Positions 7,762 through 8,624 of a stretch of 8,624 nt of DNA are shown piece by piece. The DNA is from Candidatus Hydrogenedentota bacterium. GTDB taxonomy: Bacteria; Hydrogenedentota; Hydrogenedentia; Hydrogenedentales; SLHB01. Under the pieces are notes generated by a model. It was not told the origin of the DNA and searched no databases. It worked only from the letters and a program-made list of their open reading frames with translations. The stretch's first letter is position 1, and each line of letters starts with the position of its first letter. Made by a program: the position numbers and the translations under genes. The DNA lies in the NCBI GenBank assembly GCA_007136375.1, contig SLHB01000529.1:1-8624 (forward strand). Direction: 5' to 3'.

Positions 7762-7843
7762 GCGCTTCTTCCCGGCGCCCCGCGCCGCCACACTCCTGGC
7801 CGGGTCTAACGCAACAGGGAAACGGCGGGCGGGAAGAAGGCGC
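7762..7843 (-). promoter_or_regulatory. Structured 5' leader of metY (long inverted repeat)
   Basis: CTTCTTCCCG (7765-7774) and its exact complement CGGGAAGAAG (7830-7839) enclose 55 nt; with a one-base bulge the stem extends by three pairs (7762-7764 with 7841-7843). Read on the minus strand, the loop holds a smaller hairpin GCCA-GGAGTG-TGGC. The element ends about 35 nt before the metY start, just upstream of its ribosome-binding site, where leader RNAs controlling translation often lie. It does not resemble a SAM riboswitch as far as I can tell. A chance GC-rich inverted repeat is possible. Confidence 0.4.
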
Positions 7844-7855
7844 GCGAAACAAGAG

Positions 7856-7890
7856 TGGGCGCGATGCTAGCACGACATTGGGCGCGATGC
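7856..7890. repeat. Perfect 12-bp direct repeat, 23-bp period, upstream of metY
   Basis: TGGGCGCGATGC occurs at 7856-7867 and again at 7879-7890, with 11 bp between. The 23-bp period is close to two helical turns, so two regulator subunits would sit on one face of the DNA. It overlaps a candidate metY promoter, so an operator for a methionine or sulfur regulator is the natural guess (inference). Confidence 0.6.
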
Positions 7891-7892
7891 AA
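7864..7892 (-). promoter_or_regulatory. Candidate sigma-70-type promoter for metY
   Basis: Minus strand: TTGCAT (7892-7887), 17-nt spacer, TAGCAT (7869-7864). The -35 matches three and the -10 four of six consensus bases. It would start near 7857, giving a leader of about 130 nt that contains the long inverted repeat. Both hexamers fall partly inside the 12-bp direct repeat, so part of the match follows from the repeat itself. Confidence 0.25.
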
Positions 7893-8164
7893 CCCATCAC
7901 CCTTCCGGGGGCCGCGAAAATGATCACTCCGCCGGGCCCCGGAGGCAAGGCTTTCGCTTCGGAGCGACTGCGCGGCAGACGCCTCCCAAGTTAATCTTGT
8001 AGTGGGTTTAATGCGTTTTTGATGGCGTAGTCCGCGATATCTGACAAAGCATTCGATCCGAATTACGAGCAAACCAACATAGATTCTTTCGCTTGGCTTT
8101 ATCAAACAATATGATGTTAAGCCCTTCTTCTGCGCTAAGTTCCGTTATTGTTTTTATAGATATC

Positions 8165-8193
8165 TTGAAAAATTTGGGCGGCGATACTATTAA
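8165..8193 (+). promoter_or_regulatory. Candidate promoter for the prepilin gene
   Basis: TTGAAA (8165-8170; five of six to consensus), 17-nt spacer, TATTAA (8188-8193; four of six). It would start near 8200 and give a leader of about 220 nt. In AT-rich DNA such matches arise by chance, so this is tentative. Confidence 0.25.
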
Positions 8194-8274
8194 TTGATTT
8201 CGAATTTTGTTGCGCTATAAGTTTGTGGAATCGTAGAGACTCTTTCCAAAATGTCGTGACAACTGGCCGCCATA

Positions 8275-8292
8275 ATCGTTAGAGTATCGTTA
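8275..8292. repeat. Tandem ATCGTTA repeats, 11-bp period
   Basis: ATCGTTA at 8275-8281 and 8286-8292, one helical turn apart; a related AATCGTAGAG lies at 8229-8238 (compare AATCGTTAGAG at 8274-8284). Possibly regulator sites for the prepilin gene; short enough to be chance. Confidence 0.3.
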
Positions 8293-8418
8293 TAAAATCA
8301 CGCCGTTGTGGCGCAAACTCATTTGCAAACGCTTATGAAAGGGGGTGGGGCCGGGCCGAGTATGAGCTCCCCAGGATACGTTGTCACGCATCAGGACAAA
8401 AGGGAGGAACACTCTCCA

Positions 8419-8624
8419 ATGCAACCCAAGAAGAAATCCGGTTTTACTCTGATCGAGCTGCTGGTTGTCATCGCAATTATCGGTATCCTAGCAGCTATCT
8501 TGCTTCCGGCGCTGGCGCGGGCCCGCGAGGCCGCCCGCCGGGCGAGCTGCGCGAACAATCTCCGGCAGTTCGGCACGATCTTCAAGATGTACGCCAACGA
8601 GACCCGCGGCGAATACTTCCCGCC
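8419..8624 (+). CDS. Type IV/II-like prepilin, probable DUF1559 family (3' end beyond window)
   Basis: The first 68 residues of a protein cut by the window edge. They show a short basic leader (MQPKKKSG), a prepilin peptidase site between G8 and F9 with the conserved glutamate at mature position 5 (GFTLIE), and one hydrophobic helix (about 11-30, LLVVIAIIGILAAILLPAL) that anchors the protein in the membrane before assembly. Then follow AREAARRASCANNLRQFG and the MYANETRGEYFPP segment, a pattern typical of the DUF1559 prepilin-like proteins that are very numerous in Planctomycetota, Lentisphaerota and related phyla. The globular C-terminal part is not seen, so the family call rests on the N-terminus and the exact role (pilus, secretion pseudopilin or surface protein) is unknown. 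GGGAGG at 8402-8407 lies 11 nt before the ATG. It is divergent from metY and probably a separate transcription unit. Confidence 0.92.
   Translation, partial: MQPKKKSGFTLIELLVVIAIIGILAAILLPALARAREAARRASCANNLRQFGTIFKMYANETRGEYFP

Larger units (their letters stand above)
7991..8418. other. AT-rich intergenic region between metY and the prepilin gene
   Basis: The divergent gap of 693 bp (7726-8418) has a GC-rich part next to metY and this AT-rich part; I count 40% G+C over 8041-8340. No gene is convincing. One minus-strand frame is open from 8214 to 8008 (68 codons) and reads protein-like (for example TELSAEEGLNIILFDKAKRK) but has no usable start near its beginning, so it may be a decayed gene end or chance. 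Also present are a candidate promoter (8165-8193), ATCGTTA repeats (8275-8292), the small hairpin CGCC-GTTGT-GGCG (8301-8313) and a G-rich run (8341-8355). The rest shows nothing I can name. Confidence 0.5.

Noticed and set aside
7726..7791. Upstream ATG at 7791 as the start of metY
   Set aside because: It adds 22 basic residues overlapping the inverted-repeat leader and the AGGAG site; family N-termini start near the ATG at 7725.
7726..7990. SAM-I/SAM-II riboswitch upstream of metY
   Set aside because: I looked for the conserved core segments on the minus strand and did not find them; only an unclassified inverted repeat is supported.
7806..8105. A 99-codon minus-strand frame across the AT-rich region and metY promoter area
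   Set aside because: It spans the sharp composition change, the 12-bp repeats and the promoter candidate, and its translation matches nothing I recognise.
8341..8355. G-quadruplex in the prepilin leader
   Set aside because: Only three G-runs of three or more are present (GGGGG, GGGG, GGG); a standard four-run motif is not met.

Overview
The window is a GC-rich bacterial chromosome segment (a coding line I counted, 961-1020, is 67% G+C). It holds one complete chemotaxis gene on the plus strand, a five-gene sulfur-assimilation and methionine block on the minus strand, and the start of a pilin-like gene at the right edge on the plus strand. The right-edge gene begins like the DUF1559-type prepilins that are abundant in Planctomycetota, Lentisphaerota and related phyla such as Candidatus Hydrogenedentota. 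With the MetX-MetW fusion and the phosphodiesterase beside ATP sulfurylase, this suggests a free-living member of the PVC group or a neighbouring phylum. That placement is inference; no rRNA or other marker is present.

Layout, left to right. cheB (14-1054, +) is a full-length chemotaxis methylesterase response regulator and ends 7 bp from the convergent gene. On the minus strand, in transcription order (right to left), come metY (7725-6424, O-acetylhomoserine sulfhydrylase), a metX-metW fusion (6276-4450), then after a 324-bp gap sat (4125-2971, ATP sulfurylase), an alkaline-phosphatase-superfamily phosphodiesterase (2921-1494) and a small protein that looks like a shortened APS kinase without its catalytic motifs (1454-1062). 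A 693-bp non-coding region (7726-8418), partly AT-rich, separates metY from the divergent prepilin gene (8419 to the edge, +).

How the genes fit together. Sat activates sulfate to APS. Sulfide made from APS by reductases outside the window would be used by MetY, which joins it to the acyl-homoserine made by MetX to give homocysteine. So the block covers the first step of sulfate assimilation and the last steps of direct sulfhydrylation. The phosphodiesterase and the APS-kinase-like protein are the least understood parts. The kinase-like protein lacks the P-loop lysine and the DGD motif, so it may bind or regulate rather than phosphorylate.

The non-coding parts are not empty. The metY leader has a 10-bp inverted repeat enclosing about 55 nt, and upstream of it a perfect 12-bp direct repeat with a 23-bp period. 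The metY-metXW gap holds a 17-bp-stem hairpin. The sat leader has a 7-bp long-range stem around a CATGTC/GACATG palindrome. I recognise none of these as a known riboswitch class. No tRNA, rRNA, CRISPR array or insertion sequence was seen.
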